The notes under the pieces: model-generated
What the model saw: the letters and a program-made list of their open reading frames with translations, nothing else
Told to the model about the DNA's origin: nothing
The model's database searches: none
In this document: piece after piece, positions 55,589 to 63,731 of the stretch
How the letters are laid out: every line of letters starts with the position of its first letter
Position numbering within the stretch: the first letter of the stretch is position 1
Position numbers and translations under genes: made by a program
NCBI RefSeq assembly: GCF_000813745.1
Contig: NZ_JWLC01000011.1
Coordinates: 87,418-151,417 of the forward strand
Reading direction: 5' to 3'
Length of the DNA: 64,000 nucleotides
Source of the DNA: Leisingera sp. ANG-M1
GTDB lineage: Bacteria; Pseudomonadota; Alphaproteobacteria; Rhodobacterales; Rhodobacteraceae

Positions 55589-55924
55589 TCGGCCTCCTGA
55601 CATAGCAAAACAAGAAGCTTGGATGCCTCAGAGGCTCTAAAGTGCCCCACTTTCTGCCCCAGTTGGTTTGAGCACCCCCGAAGCACCCGTTAGCTCGTTA
55701 TGCGGGTGGTGCGGGTTGCCCCTCCCGAATTACGGGAGAGGCGGGTTAGCAATTCTAGCTTCGAGATTTTGGCATGGCCTCAGGGCTATAGCAGATTGAA
55801 GTCCACCCCGTTGCCCCGTCTCTCAAGCTCATCTCTGAAGTTATCTCCCCGATCACCGATATCGAGATGCCGAGGATTCACGCAGCGCCGGTTATGACAC
55901 CGATGACGGATCACTTGGTCGCGG
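55573..55924 (+). repeat. Left arm of a 352-bp inverted repeat (starts in tRNA-Gln 3' end)
   Basis: Reverse complement of 57922-58273, same length with no gaps. By eye there are 9 mismatches, all between about 55593 and 55741; the inner 183 bases (55742-55924) are identical. The outer end is the last part of tRNA-Gln (CCTACCACCCCAGCCA); the inner part contains the 3' end of the HNH gene. Confidence 0.93.
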
Positions 55925-56163
55925 GTGGCGGCAAGCTGGTGGAGAATGCAGTAAATAAACCTGTACGCACGATCCTGATGGCCTTGAAAGCGAACTTTCC
56001 GCGGGCCGGATGTTGGCGTGACCATGCAGCCATTCTCGTCTTCTTCTGTTTCATTCAGCAATTCCTCTACTCGCTGGTGGGCTTCTTCGTAGTGATAGGC
56101 AAATATGTCGCTGTACCATTCCTGGCTACGGTCCATGGCGACGAACAGCTCGTCCTTACTCAA
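55786..56163 (-). CDS. HNH endonuclease-like protein
   Basis: 125 aa from the TTG at 56163, chosen because GGGGAGGTGG lies at the right distance; the TTG overlaps the end of the helicase gene, so the two are translationally coupled. An in-frame ATG at 56184 is possible but lacks a ribosome site. The C-terminus has the zinc-finger HNH pattern HRCHNRRCVNPRHL, as in small phage/homing endonucleases; an upstream Tyr/Trp-rich part (DRSQEWYSDIFAYHYEEA) may bind DNA. The last 139 coding bases lie in the inverted repeat and are duplicated at 57922-58060. Confidence 0.75.
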   Translation of the reverse strand: MSKDELFVAMDRSQEWYSDIFAYHYEEAHQRVEELLNETEEDENGCMVTPTSGPRKVRFQGHQDRAYRFIYCILHQLAATRDQVIRHRCHNRRCVNPRHLDIGDRGDNFRDELERRGNGVDFNLL

Positions 56164-57655
56164 TGATTTCCACCTCCCCGTCATCCGGCCAGATTGGCTC
56201 ATCGTAGCCGTTTGGCCCGCGAACCCGTCCACCAGACACCTGATAGTCCCGGTGAACCCAGATTGCTCGGCTATGATCAACACCGCCCCATTTGGCAGTC
56301 TCAGAACGCCAGCCCAGCTCGGGCATCATGTGGCGGATCCGGTTCTGGTTGGTCTTCAGCTTCTCAATGAACAGCTTGGCAATGACTTCCAACGGAACAG
56401 CAAACACACCGAGACCAGCTAGAATCTCCTCCAGGCGAACAAGCAGTACCTCACGGGATGCCCCCATGATCTGTTGCATAACCGGTGTTTCGATCAGGGA
56501 GAGGTTCAGCGAACGAGGATTGAAGTCATTCGATAGCTGATGCTCCAGCAGCCCGCGATACAGACCTGCTATGTTCTCATCACGCTCCATCCATGCATTG
56601 AACTCAGCGATGAAACTGCCGAACTCCTCAGCATCCGGGCCAGAGGCATGACCGGAGTGATCCACGTTGATAACATAGTATCTGCGCTCATCCGCCTCGA
56701 TCCAAAGCGGCAAGTGGTTGGAAGTGAACAGAAAACAGCAAGACTGTTGTACCTTCTCGACCTCCTTCCCCTTAGCTTCTGACACGGTCACTCTTTCCGT
56801 AATGTACGTCTTGAGCGTATTGCCGTGAGGGGAGTCAGGCTTGAGTTGGAGCTCCTCAGATACGATCAGCTTGCTATCCAACAGCGGCTTGTTGAACTTG
56901 CCGGTCAGCTTGGCGATGCTGTTCTGGGCAACTGAGTTTTCTTCGCCAAACAGACGGGTGGCTAGCTGGCAGAGTGTGCTTTTACCCGTTCCTTTCTGAC
57001 GCGAATACAAGAAGATAGCCCAGTTTGGCTTATCCGCTTCATTCTTCAAGCACCAAGCAAGCCAATCGATGAATACACGACGATCTACCGCATGCTGGAA
57101 GATCCGCTGAAGGAGTGCTTCAAGCATTGCCATGTTTGGCTGAGCAGAGGTCAGATTGCGATAGGCAGGCTTGCGCCAAGTGTTGATAGCGACCATGTCC
57201 CGTACAGGGAAAACCCGGTCATCATTGCCCGGTGCGCATTGGGTGGTTCCATTCCAGAGTGGAATTTGCTGGCTCACATCGTCATGGGTTTCGATCATGG
57301 CCCGCTGAAAGACATCTCTCAGAAGCTCCGAGGTCAGCTCAATCTCCGGGAACGCCCGTTTGAACTTCTGAAGAGCAAGCTTCTTCAGGTCCGCCTGGCT
57401 AAGCGGGACATTGAGGTCATCAACGTCATGGAGTTGGTTGCGGTTTCGCACGAAGCACTTTGACAGGTACTCGCACAGAGCCGCCACGTTATCAGGCTCT
57501 ACCTTTGGTGTTGCCTCCTCAACTACCTCGTTCGCACTCTCTGCTTCTTCCTTGTTCTTACCCTGGCGTCTGGTGCGCGCTTCCAGCCACTCCGCCGATA
57601 GCATTTCTGGTACGTATTCTGCGCCATGCATGATCAGTTCTGTATTTCTTATCAT
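56156..57655 (-). CDS. Phage/satellite-type primase-helicase (DUF5906-like SF3 ATPase)
   Basis: 499 aa. The central ATPase has Walker A GTGKST at residues 222-227 (SRQKGTGKSTLCQLATRLFG), a Walker B-like DSKLIVSEELQ near 258, and the sensor-type FLFTSNHLPLWI near 310, followed by DERRYYVINVD. This is the DUF5906/D5-like family that unwinds origins of phages, satellites and some plasmids. A basic and acidic N-terminal part (about 1-130) has no recognisable primase motif, so polymerising activity is not shown. Starts behind GGAGA and ends coupled to the HNH gene. Suggests independent replication of the element. Confidence 0.83.
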   Translation of the reverse strand: MIRNTELIMHGAEYVPEMLSAEWLEARTRRQGKNKEEAESANEVVEEATPKVEPDNVAALCEYLSKCFVRNRNQLHDVDDLNVPLSQADLKKLALQKFKRAFPEIELTSELLRDVFQRAMIETHDDVSQQIPLWNGTTQCAPGNDDRVFPVRDMVAINTWRKPAYRNLTSAQPNMAMLEALLQRIFQHAVDRRVFIDWLAWCLKNEADKPNWAIFLYSRQKGTGKSTLCQLATRLFGEENSVAQNSIAKLTGKFNKPLLDSKLIVSEELQLKPDSPHGNTLKTYITERVTVSEAKGKEVEKVQQSCCFLFTSNHLPLWIEADERRYYVINVDHSGHASGPDAEEFGSFIAEFNAWMERDENIAGLYRGLLEHQLSNDFNPRSLNLSLIETPVMQQIMGASREVLLVRLEEILAGLGVFAVPLEVIAKLFIEKLKTNQNRIRHMMPELGWRSETAKWGGVDHSRAIWVHRDYQVSGGRVRGPNGYDEPIWPDDGEVEIIE

Positions 57656-57921
57656 ATAGTCTCCTCACAAGCGGGAATCCGCCTATAAAACAGTGTGTTG
57701 TAGGTTTTGGTGGAGATCCGGTTCAGGTTCAGCGTTCGCGGCTGCAACAAAGCAATCGCGTGAAAGCTGGCCCCCTGAGGCCGGGTACTGATCTTAAGGC
57801 GTTCTAAATCGACAGACAGTCGCGGACTGTATCTGGTCTAGATTTTCCAGCCCATGTTAGCGCCCTAGATTTCAGTGCGCGCCGTCTCTCATACCTTCCA
57901 TAACATGTCAACGATTTGGTG
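57656..57921. other. Non-coding gap between primase-helicase and right repeat arm
   Basis: 266 bases, lower GC than the backbone, holding the promoter side of the minus-strand helicase gene. No clear binding-site pattern or RNA seen. Confidence 0.35.
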
Positions 57922-58060
57922 CCGCGACCAAGTGATCCGTCATCGGTGTCATAACCGGCGCTGCGTGAATCCTCGGCATCTCGATATCGGTGATCGGGGA
58001 GATAACTTCAGAGATGAGCTTGAGAGACGGGGCAACGGGGTGGACTTCAATCTGCTATAG
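57922..58060 (+). pseudogene. Duplicated 3' fragment of the HNH gene
   Basis: Identical over 139 bases to the 3' end of the HNH gene, in opposite orientation, ending at the same TAG. It encodes the HRCHNRRCVNPRHL motif and tail but not the N-terminal part; the open frame preceding it (from 57875) has unrelated residues. It is therefore a truncated copy carried by the right repeat arm, not likely a functional gene. Confidence 0.75.
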
Positions 58061-58273
58061 CCCTGAGGCCATGCCAAAATCTCGAAGCTAGAATTGCTAA
58101 CCCGACTCTCCCGTAATTCGGGAGGGGCAACCCGCACCACCCGCATAACGAGCTAACGGGTGCTCCGGGGGTGCTCAAACCAACTGGGGCAGAAACCGGG
58201 GCACTTTGGAGCCTCTGAGGCATCCAAGCTTCTTGTTTTGCTATGTCAGAGAACCGATGGCTGGGGTGGTAGG
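57922..58273 (-). repeat. Right arm of the 352-bp inverted repeat
   Basis: Inverted partner of 55573-55924, no indels, about 9 substitutions confined to the outer half. Its outermost 20 bases (58254-58273) are an inverted copy of the tRNA-Gln 3' end with flank. Both arms enclose about 2.0 kb with the primase-helicase and most of the HNH gene. Confidence 0.93.
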
Positions 58274-58443
58274 AAACCTTGTGTCCCGATGAACGCTATC
58301 AACTTTTTCCAACCTCTGAAGGTTATGGGGCGGATCCTGGGGCATTTCCGGTCCGAGCGGGGAGCGAGGTGGGCAGTTCCGGGGCCGCCGGAGGCAACTA
58401 GCGCCCCTCAGTCAGAGGCGCTGGCTGGGATGTTCCGCTGACT

Positions 58444-58851
58444 TCAATACTGCTCCCACCGCCAACGCCCGAAGGCGCCCGGCGAACTCAAGCGCCCACT
58501 GCGCGGATCATAGACGCAGAGACGGGTACGGTAGGTCGCATCATCTGCCTGCTTCCGCCACCCCACTTCCACCACGATGTGCTCGTTCTTACTCCAGACT
58601 CCACTCACGAAGGACGGATTGTTGCGCGGGTAACGATTGTACTCTCTTTGAATCCAGCTTCTGCACTGGCCCTTCACGTTCTCGACGGCAGCAGCTTGGA
58701 CACGTTGCGTCTCCACTTGCTGCTCCGCCCAATGACCATAACCCAAAATAGCCACAGGAACGGCAACGAGGAGGCCTAGCAGAACTTTGTTCGCTATGAG
58801 CCTGTCGAAGTAATCTCCAAGGTTTGCCAGGAAGTAAGAAAACGCCCACAT
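58444..58851 (-). CDS. Unknown single-span membrane protein of the island
   Basis: 135 aa. One hydrophobic helix (about 22-42) follows an amphipathic N-terminus; the remaining ~90 residues carry many Arg/Trp/Tyr and two Cys (QCRSW, RLCVYD). GGGAG lies eight bases before the ATG. It is transcribed opposite to the XRE gene downstream. No motif is recognised. The gap 58274-58443 before it contains nothing I can name. Confidence 0.62.
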   Translation of the reverse strand: MWAFSYFLANLGDYFDRLIANKVLLGLLVAVPVAILGYGHWAEQQVETQRVQAAAVENVKGQCRSWIQREYNRYPRNNPSFVSGVWSKNEHIVVEVGWRKQADDATYRTRLCVYDPRSGRLSSPGAFGRWRWEQY

Positions 58852-59083
58852 CGGTCAATCTCCCTCAATAATATACGCCTGCGCGGCAAAGACGGCAGCG
58901 GCACCAGTACCGCATGATCTTCTGAGAATGCTGTTCATTGGCCCCTCGCCAACTTGCTGCATGAAGTTCTAATCTGCCCAGTTTTCAGAGCCTTCGCCCC
59001 GCGTAGTTTTGAAGCGGCACAGTCTTCAAGATCTGAATGTCTCTTAAAACCGGTAGAGCTAAAACCGTCAGTGCGCAATAGCA

Positions 59084-59320
59084 TTGAGCGTGAAGAGAAC
59101 GCCAAAAAGCCCACTCAGAGATATCGTAGCGCGGAACATGCGGCTGTTTCGGGCTGAACGCGGCTGGTCTCAGGAAAGGTTAGCTGCCGAGGCTGGGTTG
59201 AACCGCACATACCTTAGTGCAGTCGAGCGTTCAGAGCAGAATATATCAATTGATAACCTATACCGCGTTGCGGAAGGCTTAGGAATCGAAAGCTGGCGCC
59301 TTCTTAGCCCCCAGGACTAA
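59084..59320 (+). CDS. XRE-family HTH regulator, R-M controller (C protein)-like
   Basis: 78 aa from TTG 59084, or 76 aa from the GTG at 59090. Nearly the whole chain is one HTH_3 domain: LRDIVARNMRLFRAERGWSQ, then LAAEAGLNRTYLSAVERSEQ and SIDNLYRVAEGLGI. Length and sequence resemble C proteins of restriction-modification systems and small regulators of mobile elements. It probably controls the genes that follow or its own divergent neighbour. No palindromic C-box was identified in 58862-59083. Confidence 0.82.
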   Translation: MSVKRTPKSPLRDIVARNMRLFRAERGWSQERLAAEAGLNRTYLSAVERSEQNISIDNLYRVAEGLGIESWRLLSPQD

Positions 59321-59455
59321 GCAGTCCATTTAAGGCAGAACCCAACGCTCCTACACCTCTACGTCGTCAAAAACGATTGCGGTGACTACGTACCTTAGGG
59401 GCCTTTGGATACTTGTGTTTGCTTTCGGAATGCCTGATTGTACCGTCTCTCGGCG

Positions 59456-60337
59456 ATGCAACTATATGATGCAGAAATGGAAGACATCCAAATTTCCCGT
59501 CTCAATCTAACCAGCGCGGCACGCTACGCAGCTGACTTAGAAGTTTTTCTACCTAGGCAAGGAGAAACTATGTTCGCCAACTTGCCCTTTGACGTGGAGG
59601 CATCATTTGGGGAGCAAGAATTTACTGACGAGGACGGCTTTGGCTTCAAGCTCAGCTTCCGAAGGGCCTTCATTGAGGTAATTCCAGAGAACTGCGAAAT
59701 TGCTCGTGAGGGCAGATACCAGAGATCACTGCCAAGGGAAAAGTTTCAGCACTTGTTGAAAAGGGTCAGTGAAGACCATGGCTCAAGGAGAATGAACGCC
59801 TCTGGGGGCATTTCTTTGAGGTTAGCTAAGCTTTTATCAGCTGTTGGAATCGAGAGCAAACTTCACGCGGAAGTGCAACGCTCCCTTCAATCTGGTGACA
59901 TTCAATCGATTGAAAGCCAGCTAGACTTTAAGATCGTCCGATGGGTAGGAGCCGGTCGCTGGCAAATCGGTCACGAAGTCATTGGCGATCCAAACGAGCT
60001 TAGCGGTGAACTGCGCGGTGGATACTTCACCCCCCCGGGGGACGAGATCACAGAAGGTGCCCTGAATCCTCTCTGCTTTCTCAATCCAACGGGTGGCAAT
60101 GAATATACAGCAATCGTCGAGTTGCGCGCTAGAAAACGCGACTGCATCTATCAGCCCTTGGGAGAGGAGCGCAATGAAGCGCGATGGGCGAAGAAAAACA
60201 GGGTTCAAATCGAACGATTACTGACACTTAAGATGCTGGAAGAGCAAAACCGAAAGGATGGTCTTTCTCCACCAGAAGGAGAAGTGGTGCTAGCGAGAGG
60301 CGGTATCGTAGTTTGCAAATCTCAGGAAACTGAATAA
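59456..60337 (+). CDS. Unknown protein paired with a DnaB-like ATPase
   Basis: 293 aa, start at ATG 59456 or 59477; no clear ribosome site. It has a soluble mixed alpha/beta look with Trp/Arg-rich segments (RWVGAGRWQIGHEVIGDPNE near 165) and a charged C-terminal helix. GC content and codon use are lower than the chromosome. I recognise no domain. It is followed after 21 bases by the DnaB-like gene in the same direction, so the two likely form an operon. Its role can only be guessed from the partner. Confidence 0.65.
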   Translation: MQLYDAEMEDIQISRLNLTSAARYAADLEVFLPRQGETMFANLPFDVEASFGEQEFTDEDGFGFKLSFRRAFIEVIPENCEIAREGRYQRSLPREKFQHLLKRVSEDHGSRRMNASGGISLRLAKLLSAVGIESKLHAEVQRSLQSGDIQSIESQLDFKIVRWVGAGRWQIGHEVIGDPNELSGELRGGYFTPPGDEITEGALNPLCFLNPTGGNEYTAIVELRARKRDCIYQPLGEERNEARWAKKNRVQIERLLTLKMLEEQNRKDGLSPPEGEVVLARGGIVVCKSQETE

Positions 60338-60358
60338 TTTTGAAGTTTGAGCCCTTCC

Positions 60359-61648
60359 ATGACCAAAGTTAGTGAATTTTCCCCCAACCTCCCGCTCTTA
60401 AGGGCAGTTCGACGATCTAACTCTGCCATTCTATCGGATCTATGTGCTATCGCAGGCCTAGACCCCAGCAATGACTTCAAGACACTAGAGTTTTCTGATT
60501 TGGACTTTCGCGGTTCTGAGCTTGGGGACTTTATTGTGAGCTTGGACACGCCTGAATTCGCAACCGCTCAGCAGGTTACTGAGCTTGTCAACCAGCTGTC
60601 TCAAGCGGCAGAACCCCCTAATAGCCAATCGACTTCAAGCTCTCCAGTAGGTTCTTACTCTGAAGAGGTTGAGGAAACTTCTGAGGCGAGCTTTAAGCCA
60701 TTCCTACACTCGTTGGCCAGCGCAGTATCGGCAGTGGACATGGCTTACCAGCAAGGTGCTAGTGTGATTGGCCTTTCATCGGGTCTACTAGACTTGGATA
60801 AGCATCTTGGTGGCTTTCAGAAACCAGATTTAGTTGTTCTAGCCGCGGCGCCTTCAATGGGCAAAACCGCGCTGTTGACGCAAATTGCGCTCAACATTGC
60901 CAGCACGAGTTCTAATCCTTCTGCGGAAACCAACTACGAACGAGGGGGTAAAGTTGGATATTTTTCTCTTCAGTTAAGCGCTGAACAAATCGCCCAGCGC
61001 ATCTTGGCAATTGAAAGTGACGTGCCATTCGATCGTGTTCAGCGTGGTGATATGACTGAAGCAGAGTTTAGACGGTACGTTCAAGCGGCAAAAACTTTGG
61101 AGGCGATCCCTCTCTTTATTGATGACACCTTCGGAGATGTGGAGGTAGTGGCCACAAGAGCCCAGAAGCTCAAGAAGGACGTCGGCCTGGATGTTTTGAT
61201 GATAGATATGGTTGATGACATAACCGTGAACCAGTCAAGCAACTCATCGTATCCAGCGAAACTTGAAAGCGTCTTGAGGGACCTTAAGCAACTCGCCAGA
61301 GACTTGAATATTTGCGTTCTAGTGACTGCGGATATCGGAGACGCAGTACCTAAGAGAGGCAAGAAGCGCCCGAATTTAACTGATCAAGGGAGAATTGGCG
61401 CAATCAATCGGGCTGCTGATGTTGTACTTTTTTTGTATCGCGAAGAGTTTTATCTCGAGCAGCAGCGGCCCGACGACTTTGACTTAGCAGCCGTTGAACA
61501 GTGGAAATCTCACATGGAACGTGCTCATGGACGAGCTGAGATAACAGTTGCAAAGCAGCGAAATGGGCCGATCGGCTTCGTTGAGCTTAGCTTTGAACAA
61601 AGGCTGACAAAGTTCTCCAACATGGCCAAACCTTGGGACACCTATTAA
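60359..61648 (+). CDS. DnaB/RecA-like ATPase with unusual N-terminal region
   Basis: 429 aa from ATG 60359. The C-terminal ~300 residues form a DnaB-type RecA core: Walker A APSMGKT (Lys at residue 169), Walker B LDVLMIDMVDD near 280, the SVLRDLKQLARDLNICVLV segment near 310, and the end pattern KQRNGPIGFVELSFE near 400. The N-terminal domain of replicative DnaB is absent; the first ~140 residues contain GLDPSNDFKTLEFSDLDFRG, a piece I associate with N-terminal adaptors of some bacterial NTPase-effector proteins, then an acidic linker. It is not a normal replicative helicase. A terminator follows. Confidence 0.78.
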   Translation: MTKVSEFSPNLPLLRAVRRSNSAILSDLCAIAGLDPSNDFKTLEFSDLDFRGSELGDFIVSLDTPEFATAQQVTELVNQLSQAAEPPNSQSTSSSPVGSYSEEVEETSEASFKPFLHSLASAVSAVDMAYQQGASVIGLSSGLLDLDKHLGGFQKPDLVVLAAAPSMGKTALLTQIALNIASTSSNPSAETNYERGGKVGYFSLQLSAEQIAQRILAIESDVPFDRVQRGDMTEAEFRRYVQAAKTLEAIPLFIDDTFGDVEVVATRAQKLKKDVGLDVLMIDMVDDITVNQSSNSSYPAKLESVLRDLKQLARDLNICVLVTADIGDAVPKRGKKRPNLTDQGRIGAINRAADVVLFLYREEFYLEQQRPDDFDLAAVEQWKSHMERAHGRAEITVAKQRNGPIGFVELSFEQRLTKFSNMAKPWDTY

Positions 61649-61702
61649 GGGGCGCTGCCCCAGGCGCATACGGAGCGTTCCCATAAAAAAGCAAAGTGGA
61701 AG

Positions 61703-61735
61703 CCCCGGCCAGCACGAAGCCAGCCGGGGTTTCTC
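61703..61735 (+). terminator. Terminator after the DnaB-like gene
   Basis: CCCCGGC (61703-61709) pairs with GCCGGGG (61723-61729) and TTTCTC follows. It also covers the stop of the convergent 58-aa gene. Confidence 0.75.
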
Positions 61736-61911
61736 TATGGTATCTTACGGGTCAGCACGTACTCCGCCAGCCAGCGCCAGTAGTCTTCAGCGCCAGCGAA
61801 GCCCTGAGACCGAGCTGCCAGATCTTCAGCAGCCCTACGAGAAAGGCCGCCATCGTATTCAGCGATAGCGGCCCTCTCTTCGAATGCGTCTATGTCAGGG
61901 ATCTGGTTCAT
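61735..61911 (-). CDS. 58-aa mobile-element protein
   Basis: 58 aa. The integrase stop and this start overlap as ATGA, so it is translated with the integrase. The pattern FEERAAIAEYDGGLSRRAAE is a recurring motif of small proteins and protein tails on alphaproteobacterial phages and islands. Acidic, helical, no membrane segment. Function unknown. Its stop lies in the terminator hairpin. Confidence 0.7.
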   Translation of the reverse strand: MNQIPDIDAFEERAAIAEYDGGLSRRAAEDLAARSQGFAGAEDYWRWLAEYVLTRKIP

Positions 61912-63209
61912 GACCCCGGTAACCTGATCTGGTCAACGATCGAGCGTTTCTGCTCATCGCTTATGCCTGCGGAGTAGATGCCGTAAGTCAGGCCATTCTC
62001 AGAACGAGCCGACTGGTGCCCGACGAGGCTTGCCGTGAAGTGCTCAGGCACGCCGGTGCGCTCGCACTGAGTCACGAACCACTTCCTAGTAGAGTGAAAC
62101 ACCAGCCCTGGACGTTCTAGCCGCAACCGTCGACGAAGTGCCGCAAACCCCTTAGTTACATGGTTCACCGTTAGCTTCGGGAACAGTGGGCCAGCCGAGG
62201 GCAGCGCACGGAATACCTCGTCAAGTCGAGGGTGAACCGGCACGAGCCGCTCAGCAGCATCAGTCTTCAGCAATCGCAGCTGGTTAGGCCTGACATGTGC
62301 GAAACATCCCAGGTTCTCCTTCGCCACGAGGTCTTCCCGCAGCAATCCAACTGCTTCCCCGGCGCGCATTCCCGATAGCAAGCACGTCAGCAGCACGGGA
62401 TGCAGATCGTCCTGCGCCGCCAGCAGCCTTGAGACCTCCTGATCAGTCGGCACCGCATACGGCTTGGGCCGGACTTTCTGATCGAACAGAACCGTCTTGA
62501 AGGGATTAGCCTCCAGATGCCCCTCATAGACACACCAGTCGAGCCAGTGATTGACCTGAGACCAGATGCGCCGTTGAGTACGAACCGTGATCCTGGCCGT
62601 CCCGCCCTCAGAAAAGGCAACCAGCCGCTCAAGGCTAAGCCCCCTCGTCCTCTCAGACTTACCGATCAGAGGCGAAAGCCGGGCAACCAATCCCAGGAAC
62701 TCCCGACCATCGGCACGGCTCAGGCTGCAGAGTGACCGGTCGCCATACTTGGAGGCAAACAAGCCCACCGAGTACCGCACCGACTTGAACCCACCGGGCC
62801 GTAACTCGTTGCTTCTACGGTTAAGGTATACTCTGCTAGTCTCCTGAACTGAGATTTTCTGAGGCACCACAACACGCCGGAATTCCGGTGCAGCAGTGAC
62901 TCCAGAGTGTTCCAGAGTGGCCCGTAGGCGATCGAGAGCCCCTTCTAGGTTCCCCTGCCATGAAGGGGTGGAACGGGTGCCCTCTGACTCACTCAGCACC
63001 ACTTCGGCTGCCGCCCGAACTTCAGCCACCTGCACTTCGTAGCGGGCGTTGATCTCAGCGGCACGGGTCCGAGCAGTGGTAGCATCACGGGTCTTCAGAG
63101 ATTGCTTCAGGGCCTGCTGGCCCAATGCAACCGCCACGTCCTTCGGATAGTTGCGCCGATAGAGCCACGTATGGCCCTTCAAGTACGCATACTTGATCTG
63201 AGCAGACAT
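61908..63209 (-). CDS. Tyrosine recombinase (integrase) of the island
   Basis: 433 aa. An N-terminal SAM-like/arm-binding region is followed by the catalytic domain: Arg in LLSGMRAGEAVGLLREDL, the HxxR box HSTR at 372-375, His398 in LVGHQS, and Tyr409 or 412 in LTYGIYS as nucleophile. All four catalytic residues appear present, so it should be active. AAAGGAGGAGACGC precedes the ATG. It should recombine at the tRNA-Gln 3' end. Unusual for islands, it lies about 6-7 kb from the tRNA, not next to it. Confidence 0.9.
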   Translation of the reverse strand: MSAQIKYAYLKGHTWLYRRNYPKDVAVALGQQALKQSLKTRDATTARTRAAEINARYEVQVAEVRAAAEVVLSESEGTRSTPSWQGNLEGALDRLRATLEHSGVTAAPEFRRVVVPQKISVQETSRVYLNRRSNELRPGGFKSVRYSVGLFASKYGDRSLCSLSRADGREFLGLVARLSPLIGKSERTRGLSLERLVAFSEGGTARITVRTQRRIWSQVNHWLDWCVYEGHLEANPFKTVLFDQKVRPKPYAVPTDQEVSRLLAAQDDLHPVLLTCLLSGMRAGEAVGLLREDLVAKENLGCFAHVRPNQLRLLKTDAAERLVPVHPRLDEVFRALPSAGPLFPKLTVNHVTKGFAALRRRLRLERPGLVFHSTRKWFVTQCERTGVPEHFTASLVGHQSARSENGLTYGIYSAGISDEQKRSIVDQIRLPGS

Positions 63210-63241
63210 GCGTCTCCTCCTTTACAGATTTTGGATTTGGA

Positions 63242-63427
63242 TTAGCCGCGCTCGTGAACCCTGAGGATCATGTCGAACGACGGTTCGCCGTACTCTCCGG
63301 CCAAAGGGCCAGTGATCGAATAGCCACCGGCGCAGTCATCAAAGACTTCAGTTATTCGGAACAGATGCTCTGGGATGTCATCAAATGCGCCAATGACCAC
63401 GACGTCGTCGGGCTGCAGGTCATTCAT
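63242..63427 (-). CDS. Small acidic protein upstream of the integrase
   Basis: 61 aa, acidic. It has a compact beta-like pattern (DDVVVIGAFDDIPEHLF, then FDDCAGGYSITGPLAGEYGE) without membrane segment. Starts behind GGAAG and overlaps the 3' end of the 55-aa gene by eight bases (ATGAATGA), so the two are co-translated. No homologue recognised. Confidence 0.6.
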   Translation of the reverse strand: MNDLQPDDVVVIGAFDDIPEHLFRITEVFDDCAGGYSITGPLAGEYGEPSFDMILRVHERG

Positions 63428-63587
63428 CTTCCACGCTCCAAGCCAGAAACAGCGCCAGGACGGCCACTGCCGAGACGGCTGGATGGCTACGGGAAGTCGC
63501 CCAGATGACGGTGGTCAATACAGCCTTTGGCGGCGGGTTCGATAGGTACCCTTTCACGGTCAGGCCAATAGTTCTTAGGCATTTCAT
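63420..63587 (-). CDS. 55-aa membrane protein
   Basis: 55 aa, too short for most gene finders. AAGGAGT is seven bases before the ATG. A basic N-terminus is followed by one hydrophobic segment (AVSAVAVLALFLAW, about 38-51). It is the first of a chain of minus-strand genes (this, the 61-aa gene, integrase, 58-aa gene). Function unknown. Confidence 0.55.
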   Translation of the reverse strand: MKCLRTIGLTVKGYLSNPPPKAVLTTVIWATSRSHPAVSAVAVLALFLAWSVEDE

Positions 63588-63731
63588 AAGCTTAACTCCT
63601 TGTTGCTTCTAATTTAGATGCAGCAGGAGGCTCAGTTTCTTGTTGCGTGTAACTGCTATCGCAGACAAAGTTTGGCTTACGACGCATTCAGCCACAACCA
63701 ATCAGTTTCACCAATTCACTGAAGGCATAAG

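Noticed and set aside
55356-55613. 85-aa minus-strand protein over the tRNA
   Set aside because: The stretch GFEPTVHGTKNRCLTTWLHP is the familiar false translation of tRNA antisense DNA.
55700-55897. 65-aa protein present twice (also 57949-58146)
   Set aside because: It is antisense to the HNH gene end and appears twice only because of the inverted repeat.
55573-58273. Insertion sequence or composite transposon
   Set aside because: No transposase or DDE-type gene between the arms, no short terminal inverted repeats or target duplication seen.
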